Below are positions 33,560 through 42,662 of a stretch of 64,000 nt of DNA, in pieces. The first letter of the stretch is position 1. Every line of letters begins with the position of its first letter. Below the pieces are notes generated by a model that had not been told where the DNA came from, made no database searches, and saw only the letters and a program-made list of their open reading frames with translations. The stretch is from DATFXM01 sp035315885 (GTDB taxonomy: Bacteria > Acidobacteriota > Blastocatellia > UBA7656): NCBI GenBank assembly GCA_035315885.1, contig DATFXM010000030.1, positions 1-64,000 of the forward strand. Direction: 5' to 3'. A program made the position numbers and the translations under genes.

Positions 33560-34946
33560 AGGCGCCTTTGTTCAGTGACTTCTCGATCTGTTCGAGCGTT
33601 CGCCCTTTGGTTTCAGGGACGAGGTAGTAAGAAAAAGCAAATGCTGCAAGAGCCAGCAGCGCATAAAGCAAATAAGTCCAGCTTGGTCCGATAGCCTCTA
33701 AGAGTGGGAGAAACAACAGCGAAACGACCAGGTTTGAGCCCCAGTTGAATGTGGCTGCCGTGCCTTGCGCCAAACCGCGAATCTTCAGCGGATAGATTTC
33801 GGAGATGAGCAGCCAGAAGATCGGGCCCAGGCTTATCGCAAACGAGGCTACGTAAGCCATCAGGCTGATCACCGCAATCCACGCGAGTGCGCCGCCGTTA
33901 ATGGACAGCCGAAAAGCCAGACCGAAAACGGTCAGCGTCACCGCCATTCCCAGGATGCCGGTCAAAAGGAGGGGCCTGCGTCCCATGCGATCAACCAATC
34001 GCATGGAGATGATTGTCATAAGGACGTTCACCACCCCGATGCCCGCGGTGGCTAGGATTGCTCCCGATGCCGATGGAATGCCCGCGGATTGAATGATCGT
34101 TGGAGCGTAATAGATCACTGTGTTGATACCGGTGACTTGCTGGAAGACGGCGAGCCCAACCCCGACAATCAGCGCCGGTCGGACGCTTGCGCCGAGCAGT
34201 TCGGCCCACGTGCCGCTCTGAACTTGTTGCTTGAGGCTGTCTTCGATCTCGTGCAACTCCTTGCGGGCGTCTTCTTCATCTCGTATGCGCCCGAGGACAT
34301 CGCGGGCGGTGTCAGTGTGCCCGTGCTGTGCGAGCCATCGCGGACTTTCCGGCAAGACAATCATGCCGAGGCCGAAGATCAACGCCGGCACAACGGCGAG
34401 CCCTAACATCCATCGCCAGCCGCCGGACGCGGCGAACGCGTAATCCACCAGGTAAGCGCAAAGGATTCCCACGGTGATCGCGAGTTGAAATAGCGACACC
34501 ATCCATCCGCGCGCCCGCGCCGGGGACACTTCGGAGATGTAGACTGGAACCGTGGTCGAAGCCAGTCCGATCGCGAGACCTACAACGATTCGACCGCCAA
34601 TCAAAGATCCGGGCGACGTTGCCACAGCGGACATGATGGACCCGAGTCCGAAAATTATTGACGTTACAATCAGCACTCGGCGTCGACCGTACCGGTCAGC
34701 CAGCCGCCCGCCGCTTAGCGCGCCGACAACAGCGCCAATCAAGACGCCGCTGACGATCACGCCTTGCGCGAAGGCCGATAACTGAAAAACGTTCTTTATG
34801 AATATCTCGGCGCCAGAGATGACTCCGGTGTCGTACCCGAATAACAGGCCGCCGAGCGCGGCGAAGACCGCGGCAACATAGACGAAGGTCGTACCGGTTG
34901 CATGTTGCGCGGTAACGGTTCGCTGAGCGATGTGTTGCGTTTGCAT
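33546..34946 (-). CDS. Sugar porter of the major facilitator superfamily
   Basis: A 466-residue, twelve-helix transporter. The sugar-porter signatures are all present: GGLLFGYDTGVISGAEIF, LADRYGRRRVLI, GRIVVGLAIGLASTTVPVYISEVSPARARG, PESPRWLAQHG, QQVTGINTVIYYAPTI and PETKGRTLEQIEKSL at the end. It would import hexose, pentose or a polyol with protons, like XylE/GalP/AraE. Its neighbours are a LamB-type porin upstream and ctaA downstream, so porin and permease may form one sugar-uptake line. Confidence 0.93.
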   Translation of the reverse strand: MQTQHIAQRTVTAQHATGTTFVYVAAVFAALGGLLFGYDTGVISGAEIFIKNVFQLSAFAQGVIVSGVLIGAVVGALSGGRLADRYGRRRVLIVTSIIFGLGSIMSAVATSPGSLIGGRIVVGLAIGLASTTVPVYISEVSPARARGWMVSLFQLAITVGILCAYLVDYAFAASGGWRWMLGLAVVPALIFGLGMIVLPESPRWLAQHGHTDTARDVLGRIRDEEDARKELHEIEDSLKQQVQSGTWAELLGASVRPALIVGVGLAVFQQVTGINTVIYYAPTIIQSAGIPSASGAILATAGIGVVNVLMTIISMRLVDRMGRRPLLLTGILGMAVTLTVFGLAFRLSINGGALAWIAVISLMAYVASFAISLGPIFWLLISEIYPLKIRGLAQGTAATFNWGSNLVVSLLFLPLLEAIGPSWTYLLYALLALAAFAFSYYLVPETKGRTLEQIEKSLNKGAYVEA

Positions 34947-35046
34947 GGGATGACTATCTCCTTACGGTTTTCTGCGGCGGTCGGCGCACCGTCTGGCCAG
35001 GGTGAGTTTCAAGACTTGATTCATCAGTGCGCTCTCTTTGTTCCGC

Positions 35047-36582
35047 CTACCACCAAACTTCAGTCTGCACGCCATAGGTGAGGCCGCTTGTCTTGTTGCG
35101 GTACGGTGTTCCGCCGACTAGGCCTCTGAATCCATCCGACCAATTCGCATAAGTGACGAAAAGCCGCAGAACAGGCCGGCTGAAGAAGTCCCTGCCGGCA
35201 GCGATCTGCGGTGCGAAGGTGAATTTTCTAAGCCAGCCGCTGGGCAGTCCTTGCCCGCTCTCGGTGTGATCGAAGCCGGGTTCGAACGCCAGCGAAATAT
35301 GGTCGGAGAGGTTGATTACCGGCCGCGCCCCGAACGATATCCATTCATCAGTTCCATCGCGGCTGTTGCCGGTCTTGTGACGCTGATAAATAAAGATGGG
35401 CATGATTGAGAACTTGTCGCTGGGCTGGATTAGAAGGTGATCGGTGAGGAGAAACGTCGAAGCATCTTTCAGAAACGGAGTCGGCGTCTCTATCGAAGTG
35501 CTGAAGTTGCTAGCCGCGCCTCTGCCGTACTGGATTGAGAATTGGTTGTAGCCGTTCAGCCACTCGGTGCGAGTGTGTTTGAAGCCGAACGCTTGCCCAG
35601 TCGTCGTGGGAACAACCGTTCCGTCTTTGAGCGTGCCGCCTTTTGCGACTGCAAAGTTGTACCAAAAACTAACCCTGCCCAAAGGGGCTTTTATGTTGTA
35701 CAAGCGCACGTCGAAGTTGTTCTTTGAGTAATTGCCGTTCTCGGTCACAAGGTCTTGCCGCGCTCCCGCCAGATAAGCGAACGACACCTGCCCGAACTTC
35801 AAGTCGAGATCCTCGAAGCCCGCCCCGTAACCGCTCATGTCGAGAGGATAAAAATCGTCGATGTCGATGTGCTGCCGACGGTAATAGCGCTGGCCCGCCC
35901 AGAACTTCATTCCTGGCTGGCTCTTGATGATGTTGCCGGCCTGCACGAACGCTTCGCGCAGGCGGAAGTGGCTGCTGTCATCGAAAGTCGCGAGGTTCAG
36001 CGTGTCTGCTTCAATCATTGCCTCGGTCTTCATCCACGCTTTATCGGTATCGCCTTTAGGGTTCAGCCAGTTGTTGACAAAGATCAGCTCACTGTAAGTC
36101 TCCGTCTCGTTGCCAAGCCGGAATTTTGCGCCCGCTCCAGGCGCCTGGAACGCAACCTGCTGACCGCCTCTGCCGTTGACACCGTAACCCGAGCGAAAGT
36201 AACCGTGAAACTCAAAGGCCTTCATCTGCGTCTCGAGTTTCTTGATCTGGCTTTCGGCGTCTCGCAGTTCAGAGTATGTGGGAGTTGTGCCGATCTCTTG
36301 AGCAAGTTTGGCTCGGGCCTGCTGGCCGCTTTCAAGCTCCTGGATCGCCGTCTTGGCGGCCTTCTCCGCGGTGAGTTGAACGGTTGAAACGGCTTCCTTT
36401 TGGGTCGTCTGATGCTGTTCGACTGCCGCGAGACGCTTCTCCAGCTCGGCAAGCTTCGCTTCGTAAGCCTGCTTCAATTCTTGCAGCTCTTTTTTCAGTT
36501 GTTCGGCATCCTGAGCCAAAGCCGGGACGCACAGCCAGAAGATCAGGAGGATTGGCGCAGCCACCACGCCTGTCTTGTTCAT
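35047..36582 (-). CDS. lamB: LamB-type carbohydrate porin (maltoporin family)
   Basis: An outer-membrane porin of 511 residues. From MNKTGVV there is a signal peptide ending in PALAQ, then a coiled coil of about 80 residues (KKELQELKQAYEAKLAELEKRL), as in other porins with a periplasmic anchor. The barrel has the LamB-like start FEFHGYFRSGYGVNGRGGQQVAFQAPG, KFRLGNETETYSELIF, MKFWAGQRYYRRQHIDIDDFYPLDMSGYGAGFEDLDL and a terminal aromatic YGVQTEVWW. ATG at 36582 has AAAGGAG upstream and overlaps the previous stop as ATGA. It sits at the end of the cytochrome operon, which is an unusual place for a sugar porin. Confidence 0.88.
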   Translation of the reverse strand: MNKTGVVAAPILLIFWLCVPALAQDAEQLKKELQELKQAYEAKLAELEKRLAAVEQHQTTQKEAVSTVQLTAEKAAKTAIQELESGQQARAKLAQEIGTTPTYSELRDAESQIKKLETQMKAFEFHGYFRSGYGVNGRGGQQVAFQAPGAGAKFRLGNETETYSELIFVNNWLNPKGDTDKAWMKTEAMIEADTLNLATFDDSSHFRLREAFVQAGNIIKSQPGMKFWAGQRYYRRQHIDIDDFYPLDMSGYGAGFEDLDLKFGQVSFAYLAGARQDLVTENGNYSKNNFDVRLYNIKAPLGRVSFWYNFAVAKGGTLKDGTVVPTTTGQAFGFKHTRTEWLNGYNQFSIQYGRGAASNFSTSIETPTPFLKDASTFLLTDHLLIQPSDKFSIMPIFIYQRHKTGNSRDGTDEWISFGARPVINLSDHISLAFEPGFDHTESGQGLPSGWLRKFTFAPQIAAGRDFFSRPVLRLFVTYANWSDGFRGLVGGTPYRNKTSGLTYGVQTEVWW

Positions 36583-37157
36583 CGAGTTGCTCCTTTGACG
36601 CCCCGCCGCTTGAGCCATTGATTCAACACAAACAACGCAATGAACAGCGGCGGTAACGCCAGGCTCCGCCAGTAAACCAGCAGAGCGGGATTTGATGGTG
36701 CAACAATGATTACTCCTGCAACGTCTATTGAATCGCCTGCATGCTTGATCGACACATCAACTTGCCACAGCCCGGATTCGGGAACCTTCAGCAGTGCGGC
36801 ATAAAAGAGTTTGTTCTGCGCAGCGTAATGCGTGGCCGCCGATTGGATACTCGCCGCGCCCTCTTTGTAGAGTTGAATGAGTGCAGCGCAGTCGAGCACA
36901 GGCTCTCCAGTCTCGCTGCTCTGAATCATTACGCTGACGTCGACCGGGCCGGCGCGTAGGGGGCTTGGGGTCGTGAATACGGTGACTACGAACGGACCAG
37001 CGTGTTTCGTGAACTGAGCTACTCCTCCATCGGCGTGCGCCGGGCTAATGCGCGCCATGCACGCGAGGCCGACTAACAACATCGTTATCGCCGCCGCATT
37101 AGATACTCGCTCAAAGGTGAGTGTCTTTCGATGATGATTCATAAAGTGAGGCTTCAA
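36579..37157 (-). CDS. Membrane-anchored FixH/YtkA-like protein
   Basis: A 192-residue protein. A secretory helix (about 24-42) ends in PAHAD, a beta-rich domain follows (GPFVVTVFTTPSPLRAGPVDVSVMIQSSETGEPVLDCAALIQLY... GLWQVDVSIKH), and one membrane helix (about 160-182, WRSLALPPLFIALFVLNQWL) ends in RRGVKG. The domain looks like the immunoglobulin-like FixH/YtkA fold that handles copper or stabilises oxidase assembly; this is by pattern only. It is coupled to the CtaG fusion (3-bp gap) upstream and to lamB (ATGA overlap). Confidence 0.6.
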   Translation of the reverse strand: MKPHFMNHHRKTLTFERVSNAAAITMLLVGLACMARISPAHADGGVAQFTKHAGPFVVTVFTTPSPLRAGPVDVSVMIQSSETGEPVLDCAALIQLYKEGAASIQSAATHYAAQNKLFYAALLKVPESGLWQVDVSIKHAGDSIDVAGVIIVAPSNPALLVYWRSLALPPLFIALFVLNQWLKRRGVKGATR

Positions 37158-37160
37158 TCG

Positions 37161-39488
37161 TCACATCATTGAATGCATCATCCCTCGCATCTGCATGGGT
37201 TGAAGCACGACCCAAACTCCGGCCGCATAGAGAGCCACCGCGAAAACCGCCCAGGGCAAGAGCAGGCCAAACGCGCTTCGAGGCTGTTTTGTGTAATTGA
37301 AGGCCGTGCGCCAACAGACATAGAGCGTCAACAGCAAGCCCGCGCCCAACAGCAGTATTTGAATTGAAGGCAGCCAGTCGACTGGAACCAAGGGTGCCGT
37401 GGAAGACCAATCGGGCCGGCCCAGGAGGCTGATTCCGGCGTTGCTCGCAGCGCGCTTGATGACCGGCACGATGGCGCTGGCTCCGGTCAACAGGTGATAA
37501 GCAAAGTGCGCGGCCCACATGCTGAACCCAAGCGGCACTAGCGCCATTACGAAACTGATAGAGAGTTTTTTTCGTTGAACTTGAGTGCCCCCAAGCGCTC
37601 TGGACAGGGTCCCACAACAAACCACAACGATGGCCGGCGCGATCAACAGACTAAATACGAACAAGACTGTGATAACCGGCAGCGTTGAGCTAAAGCCGAA
37701 CTGATTCTGCAACCGCAGCTCCCAATCCATCACCGGGGTGATCATCCCCGCGGCATTGACAAAGGCCCCGACCACCAGCAGCAGCGCCAGCGCCGCCAGA
37801 TCCGCCCGCCGAGCAAGTCTCGCCAACGCGCGAGGGCTATTTGGTATTAACTGGCTCCCGGGAGAAACAGAGATGATGCCGACGTTCTGAAGTGGACAGG
37901 CGTGCAGGCAGTCAAGGCAAAAGGTGCAATCCAGGTTGCCCGATTTTTTCGGCACAAACAATTGCAACTCGCAGCCGCGTTGATCGTCGCTTCCGCGTAT
38001 GCATTCGTGCGTTGTGCAGATTTGGCACAGATCCAGATTGCGAGCCTTCACCTCGAGAGGTGAGACAAGCGACTGGACAAAATTGAACTGGCCGATCGGG
38101 CAGACGTACTTGCAGAAGCTCGCACCCTTGAACAGCCCGTCAACGACAAACGCTGCTACGAAGTATCCGATGATGATCCAGGCGGTGAACCAGGGACTGT
38201 CCCAGAGGCCGAACGCTTCGTAAGCCCATAGATAAACCGCGAGCAATCCAAGCGCGAGCCACTTGGACCGCATCCGCCTTGGCCAACGCCAACGGGCCGG
38301 CAACAAGCGACGCCCGAGGTCTCGCGTCAACGTGAATGGGCAAGCCATGCAAAAGAAATTGCCGGCTATCAGGAGTCCCACCATTCCCAGCCCTCGCCAG
38401 TGCGTCCATGGCAGAACGCCGGCCAGATTCATCGAACTCATCTGGTGCCCGAACAGACCGTCGGCGATCGTTATGAGCGCCAGCAGGAGCATGACGGTCT
38501 GAGCGGCTCGCCGAAGATATCGCCATCGAATCATCGTCCCGACGAACGGAATCGATAAGAGATCAACACCCTTCCGGCGCGGCTTTCCATGATTAGAAGG
38601 TGTCAGTGATACTCGCCCAATCGAATGGTTCAATACCGGCAGGGCAATCTGAAGGCTTGAGGGTCGGACAGCACGGCGCGAAGTCAGCGCCTTGATGGTG
38701 ATCAAGCCGACGGCGATCAGGAAAGCAAGGGAGCCCGGCACCCACATGATTGCTCCTGCTGCGATCTGGTCTGCTAGCGCTGAAGTCCCGGAGAATCGCG
38801 GAGCGGCGGCGTAGGTCGGGTAAACCACTCGATCGCAGAAGATGAGGTATGCCGACAGGCCAGTGTTTTGAAAATCGGCGAGAAACAAATAAGGAATCAT
38901 CGCCCAACGAGGCCATTGGGGGCGGCTCGGCCAGGGTTGGATCACCGGCCACCAGAATAAGAGGCCTGTTCCGAGAAAGAAGACGTGCTCCGCAGCGTGG
39001 AGTGGCTGTGAATGCAAAGCCAGCTCATACATCGGTGGCAAATGCCAGACTATGGTTGTCGCCACGAACGCAACCCAGCAGACGATGGGATGCGTCAGTC
39101 TGCGGCCAAGGCTCGCAAGCGCCTTCCACGACATGAAAGGACCCAGCCCGTGTTTGGCTACGGCCGCCGGCAGTCCGCGCAACAGTGGCAACAGGGGGTT
39201 GGCCAACAGTAGAAGCGGGGGCGCAACCATCATCAGCAGCAAGTGCTGAATCATATGGGCGGTGAGCAAGAGATTCGCGAATGCATCAAGCGGCGAACAG
39301 ACTGCTAAGAAGATGCTTGCGAGACCCGCGAGGAAAGCCGCCGGTTGCGCGGCGCTGTAGCGTTCGGGCATCTGTCGATGCAGGCTTAGAAAGCCGCGCA
39401 GGTAAATCACCGCACTCAGCGCCAGAATGAATAGTAGCGCCGGATCCAGCATCCAGGACTTTATTGCAGCCTCGACAACCGGATTCAT
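37161..39488 (-). CDS. Fusion of CtaG-type oxidase assembly protein with a 4Fe-4S polyferredoxin
   Basis: A 775-residue membrane protein in two parts. Residues about 1-270 are Caa3_CtaG (copper/oxidase assembly): several helices with LTAHMIQHLLLMMVAPPLLLLANP, IVWHLPPMYELAL and HAAEHVFFLGTGLLFWWPVI, with the usual His residues. Residues about 340-600 are a NapH/NosR-like ferredoxin with FFCMACPFTLTRDLGRR, CKYVCPIGQFNFVQSLVSPLEV, LCQICTTHECIRG and CTFCLDCLHACPLQNVG, giving two probable 4Fe-4S clusters. More membrane helices follow. The two parts are normally separate genes; a frame error is unlikely because the frame is open throughout. It probably delivers copper or electrons during assembly of the oxidase encoded upstream. 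Confidence 0.85.
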   Translation of the reverse strand: MNPVVEAAIKSWMLDPALLFILALSAVIYLRGFLSLHRQMPERYSAAQPAAFLAGLASIFLAVCSPLDAFANLLLTAHMIQHLLLMMVAPPLLLLANPLLPLLRGLPAAVAKHGLGPFMSWKALASLGRRLTHPIVCWVAFVATTIVWHLPPMYELALHSQPLHAAEHVFFLGTGLLFWWPVIQPWPSRPQWPRWAMIPYLFLADFQNTGLSAYLIFCDRVVYPTYAAAPRFSGTSALADQIAAGAIMWVPGSLAFLIAVGLITIKALTSRRAVRPSSLQIALPVLNHSIGRVSLTPSNHGKPRRKGVDLLSIPFVGTMIRWRYLRRAAQTVMLLLALITIADGLFGHQMSSMNLAGVLPWTHWRGLGMVGLLIAGNFFCMACPFTLTRDLGRRLLPARWRWPRRMRSKWLALGLLAVYLWAYEAFGLWDSPWFTAWIIIGYFVAAFVVDGLFKGASFCKYVCPIGQFNFVQSLVSPLEVKARNLDLCQICTTHECIRGSDDQRGCELQLFVPKKSGNLDCTFCLDCLHACPLQNVGIISVSPGSQLIPNSPRALARLARRADLAALALLLVVGAFVNAAGMITPVMDWELRLQNQFGFSSTLPVITVLFVFSLLIAPAIVVVCCGTLSRALGGTQVQRKKLSISFVMALVPLGFSMWAAHFAYHLLTGASAIVPVIKRAASNAGISLLGRPDWSSTAPLVPVDWLPSIQILLLGAGLLLTLYVCWRTAFNYTKQPRSAFGLLLPWAVFAVALYAAGVWVVLQPMQMRGMMHSMM

Positions 39489-39519
39489 TGAGTGATCCTT
39501 ATCGTCTTCACTCCGTCAC

Positions 39520-40536
39520 CTACACATAGAGCTGGGCTGTCTTATCCAGCACCATCACCAGAAAGAGTAAAGGGAGATAAATTACCGTTGCATGGAGCAG
39601 TTCTTTTGCGGAAACCGTTGTTCGAAGCGATGCGGCACGATGGACCGCTATGAGAAGTCCCACCCCCAGCAGGGAAGCCGCCAACACGTAAACGCTTCCC
39701 GCCATTCCCATCACCGCCGGGAAGAGACTCAATACGATCATCGCGGCTGACATTATCCAGACGCGACGAAAAGCAACGACGCCATCGCTGTCGTCCTGCG
39801 GAATCATCAACATTCGCGCGCGCGCGTAGTCGTCGCGGTACATCCAGCCGATTGCGAGAAAGTGTGGAAACTGCCAGAAGAAAAGGATGGCGTAGAGTAT
39901 CCAGGCGCCAGGCGTAAGATCGCCGCGCACAGCAGTCCATCCCATGAGAATGGGGGCGGCTCCTGGAAAAGCACCGACCAGCGTGCAGAGATCGGTCCGG
40001 CGCTTGAGCGGCGTGTAGATCAGCAGGTAGGCGAGCAGTGCCGCGAGCCCCACGATGCCGGTCAGCAGGTTGCAGCTCACAGCCAGATAGATTGTTCCGG
40101 CGACTGACAGAACGATACCAAAACGGAGAACCGCCTGCGGTGTGAGGCGTCCGGCGGGCAACGGCCGATTAGCCGTGCGGCGCATCTTACCGTCATACGC
40201 GCGCTCGGCGTAGTGATTGAGCGCCGCGGTTCCTCCAGCGACAAGGGCAGTCCCTAACAGCGCGTTGAAAAGGATCCTCACATCGATCGATGGAGAAGCC
40301 AACAAGCAGCCGGCGCCAGTCACAATGAGAACCAACAGCAAGACTTCGGGCTTGGTGAGGCTGACGAAATCCATCAGCCGGGCAGGCAGGGGGAGACGTG
40401 CAGCGTCAAGCCTGTTGGTTTGGGTCCCGAGCCTCTGGCCATCAAGCCTCACCAAGCCCGAATGATCATTCCTTTCGTCGGTGACGCTATATCTCTCAAT
40501 TCTGTTTGTGTCTGGCATCATAACCACGCTTTCCAC
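39520..40536 (-). CDS. ctaB: Protoheme IX farnesyltransferase (heme O synthase)
   Basis: Adds a farnesyl group to heme B, the step before CtaA. After a hydrophilic N-terminus of about 50 residues, the UbiA-family core has FVSLTKPEVLLLVLIVTGAGCLL, the Asp-rich site NHYAERAYDGKMRRTANRPLPAGRL and the second DYARARMLMIPQDDSDG. Eight or so membrane helices are visible. The 338 residues are slightly longer than usual (290-310) because of the N-terminus; ATGs at 40521 and 40518 are alternatives. It lies between the cytochrome b/c gene and the CtaG fusion. Confidence 0.94.
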   Translation of the reverse strand: MESVVMMPDTNRIERYSVTDERNDHSGLVRLDGQRLGTQTNRLDAARLPLPARLMDFVSLTKPEVLLLVLIVTGAGCLLASPSIDVRILFNALLGTALVAGGTAALNHYAERAYDGKMRRTANRPLPAGRLTPQAVLRFGIVLSVAGTIYLAVSCNLLTGIVGLAALLAYLLIYTPLKRRTDLCTLVGAFPGAAPILMGWTAVRGDLTPGAWILYAILFFWQFPHFLAIGWMYRDDYARARMLMIPQDDSDGVVAFRRVWIMSAAMIVLSLFPAVMGMAGSVYVLAASLLGVGLLIAVHRAASLRTTVSAKELLHATVIYLPLLFLVMVLDKTAQLYV

Positions 40537-40571
40537 CTTCGTTCGCCATACAAGGCGACGTGACTTTGGTC

Positions 40572-42065
40572 TTACGGCTCGGAGGAGCGTGCGGATTGCG
40601 AGGACTGCTTCTCGACCCGCCCAGGCGTCCCCGGTGTAGTCGCATCACGCGCGGGAGCTTCATTCGGTCCGTGGAGGGTTTTCATGAACTCGACCAGAGC
40701 GGCCACCTCCGCCGGGCTCAAGTTCTTGCCGTACGCCGGCATGTTGCCGCCGCCCTGGATCACTTGTCTGATTAGCTGATCGCCGGTCAGCCGGGTCGCG
40801 ACGCCATCAAGCGCGGGCCCGCGCAGCCCGCCGCTGCCGTCGAGGCTATGACAGTTACGGCACTGCTTGTTCTGCAGCACGAGCGCGCCTTGCGCTTCGA
40901 GCGGTGTGCGCCCCATAACATATTTCACAGGCGTCTGGTCAGCGCTCCATGACGCCATGTGTGGCGACCATGGCGAATAGGTGCCCAGGTAATTCAGCGT
41001 ACCGACACTCAAGAAGATGAGCAGTACGGCGAGCACCGCCACGGGTCTGCGGCGGGCGCTCTTTTCTCCGGTTCCGGAGATGAAGGGGAGCGTAAAGAGC
41101 ACCCCTAACAGGATCACTGGCACGGTGAGAATCAGAGTGGTTTCGAGATAGTCGGGCAACAGGGCCAGCACCGCGTATAGCCAGAGAAAGAAGAAATCAG
41201 GCTTCGGTATGGTGTTTATCTGCGTGGGATCGGGAACGCCGTGCGGTCCTTCGGGTCCGAAGTAGAGCGCGCAGCCAACGATGCCAAGCATGACCACCCC
41301 GCTGAAGATGAGGTCTTTGCTGATCGCCTTCGGAACAAAAGGTACACCGTCTTTGTGCAGTAAATCTTCATACTCCTGTTCATATGTTGCTTTCACTACC
41401 GCTTTGCCGGGGACGGGGTACTCGTTTATTCCTTTTGTGAGAACCAGCCTCAAGTGCAGGCTTACGAGCGCGATGATAGTGCCCGGAATGATAAAGACGT
41501 GCAGCGTAAAGAAGCGCGACAGAGTTTCGCCTGCAATGATCGGGCCGGCCAGCACAAAATGAACCAGATCCGGCCCGATGACTGGAACTCGTCCCATCAT
41601 CGCCGCGCCGATGCCAAGTCCCCAGTAAGCGTCCTGATCAAAGCGCAGGACTTGTCCGGTGAAAGCCATGCCCAATGTACAAAGCAGCAGCACGACGCCG
41701 GTGATCCAGGTCATCTCGCGTGGATACTTGAAGGCGCCAAACAGAAAGACCTGCGCCATGTGCAAGATCATGATCGCGACCATGAAATTCGAACCCCAGT
41801 TGTGCATTGCGCGGAGGAGCCAGCCAAGCTGCTGGTGATAGTTCAGGTATTCGAGACTGGTATAAGCCTCGCTGGCGGAGGGGACGTAAACAAAAGCGAG
41901 GCAGGTGCCAGTGACAATTTGAATGATGAAACAGAGGAGCGTGCCACTGCCTAAGACATAAAACCAACTTTCGGCATTTCGAGGCACCTGGTGCTTGGCG
42001 GTCGAAGCATAAAGCTTGCTGACATGCACCCGGTCTTCAATCCATAACGCTATCTTTCTCAGCAT
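40572..42065 (-). CDS. Cytochrome b/c fusion of a menaquinol:cytochrome c reductase
   Basis: The quinol-oxidising subunit of a bc complex: residues about 1-210 are cytochrome b6-like with heme-ligating His pairs (NYHQQLGWLLRAMHNWGSNFMVAIMILHMAQVF and FTLHVFIIPGTIIALVSLHLRLV), about 230-390 are subunit-IV-like with PDFFFLWLYAVLALLP, and the last 90 residues are cytochrome c with QCRNCHSLDG and the Met ligand in NMPAYGK. Start: ATG at 42065 with GGAG six bases upstream, giving 497 residues; the frame opens at a TTG farther out. Such fusions are known from Gram-positives and other phyla. The Rieske gene directly precedes it. Confidence 0.9.
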   Translation of the reverse strand: MLRKIALWIEDRVHVSKLYASTAKHQVPRNAESWFYVLGSGTLLCFIIQIVTGTCLAFVYVPSASEAYTSLEYLNYHQQLGWLLRAMHNWGSNFMVAIMILHMAQVFLFGAFKYPREMTWITGVVLLLCTLGMAFTGQVLRFDQDAYWGLGIGAAMMGRVPVIGPDLVHFVLAGPIIAGETLSRFFTLHVFIIPGTIIALVSLHLRLVLTKGINEYPVPGKAVVKATYEQEYEDLLHKDGVPFVPKAISKDLIFSGVVMLGIVGCALYFGPEGPHGVPDPTQINTIPKPDFFFLWLYAVLALLPDYLETTLILTVPVILLGVLFTLPFISGTGEKSARRRPVAVLAVLLIFLSVGTLNYLGTYSPWSPHMASWSADQTPVKYVMGRTPLEAQGALVLQNKQCRNCHSLDGSGGLRGPALDGVATRLTGDQLIRQVIQGGGNMPAYGKNLSPAEVAALVEFMKTLHGPNEAPARDATTPGTPGRVEKQSSQSARSSEP

Positions 42066-42106
42066 ACAAACTCCATCCAGATTCAATCTCGCCTTCGCTA
42101 CCTCGC

Positions 42107-42640
42107 TTACACCGGCTGCGAGAGGGTCGGAAGCTGGCCGCCCTTAACGAAAAGCTGGCCGTCCTCGACTTTGAAGTCATACTCAAACAATCCGCGCGGC
42201 GGCGGTCCGGACGCATGCGATCCGTCTTCATAGAAGGCGCCGCCATGACACGGGCACATAAACAGGTGCGACTCTTGAAACCAGCGAACGGGGCAGCCGA
42301 GGTGCGTGCAGTTGATTGCGAAGACTTGAAATCTCTCTCCTTCGATTCGGCGCACCCAGCAAGGGATATCGCCCGTCGGCCCATCCCACGGTCGCGTGAA
42401 AGGATTGCGATACGTCGCCAGCCTCGTTTCACCGGCTGGAAACTTTTCCAACGCGCCGAGCGAGACCCACGAATTGGATGGTCCTTTGCGCCGGAAGCTC
42501 GAAAAGACAAAACCGACGACCGGAATGCCTATGAACGTCGCTGCCACCACGTTGAGAGCGGCGCCAAGCTTCAACAGAAAACTCCGGCGAGAAGATCCGG
42601 CATTTGGTTGCGGACAACATTGCTGCTCATTAACAGGCAT
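42107..42640 (-). CDS. Rieske [2Fe-2S] protein of the bc complex
   Basis: A 177-residue membrane-anchored iron-sulphur protein. The N-terminus has a twin-arginine motif (SSRRSFLLKLG) and one membrane helix (about 26-46). The Rieske cluster ligands are CTHLGCPV and CPCHGGAFYEDG (two Cys and two His). The C-terminal GPPPRGLFEYDFKVEDGQLFV is typical. It accepts electrons from quinol in complex with the b/c fusion encoded 42 bp downstream. Confidence 0.95.
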   Translation of the reverse strand: MPVNEQQCCPQPNAGSSRRSFLLKLGAALNVVAATFIGIPVVGFVFSSFRRKGPSNSWVSLGALEKFPAGETRLATYRNPFTRPWDGPTGDIPCWVRRIEGERFQVFAINCTHLGCPVRWFQESHLFMCPCHGGAFYEDGSHASGPPPRGLFEYDFKVEDGQLFVKGGQLPTLSQPV

Positions 42641-42662
42641 CTTGTGTTTCTCCTATCGTTCG

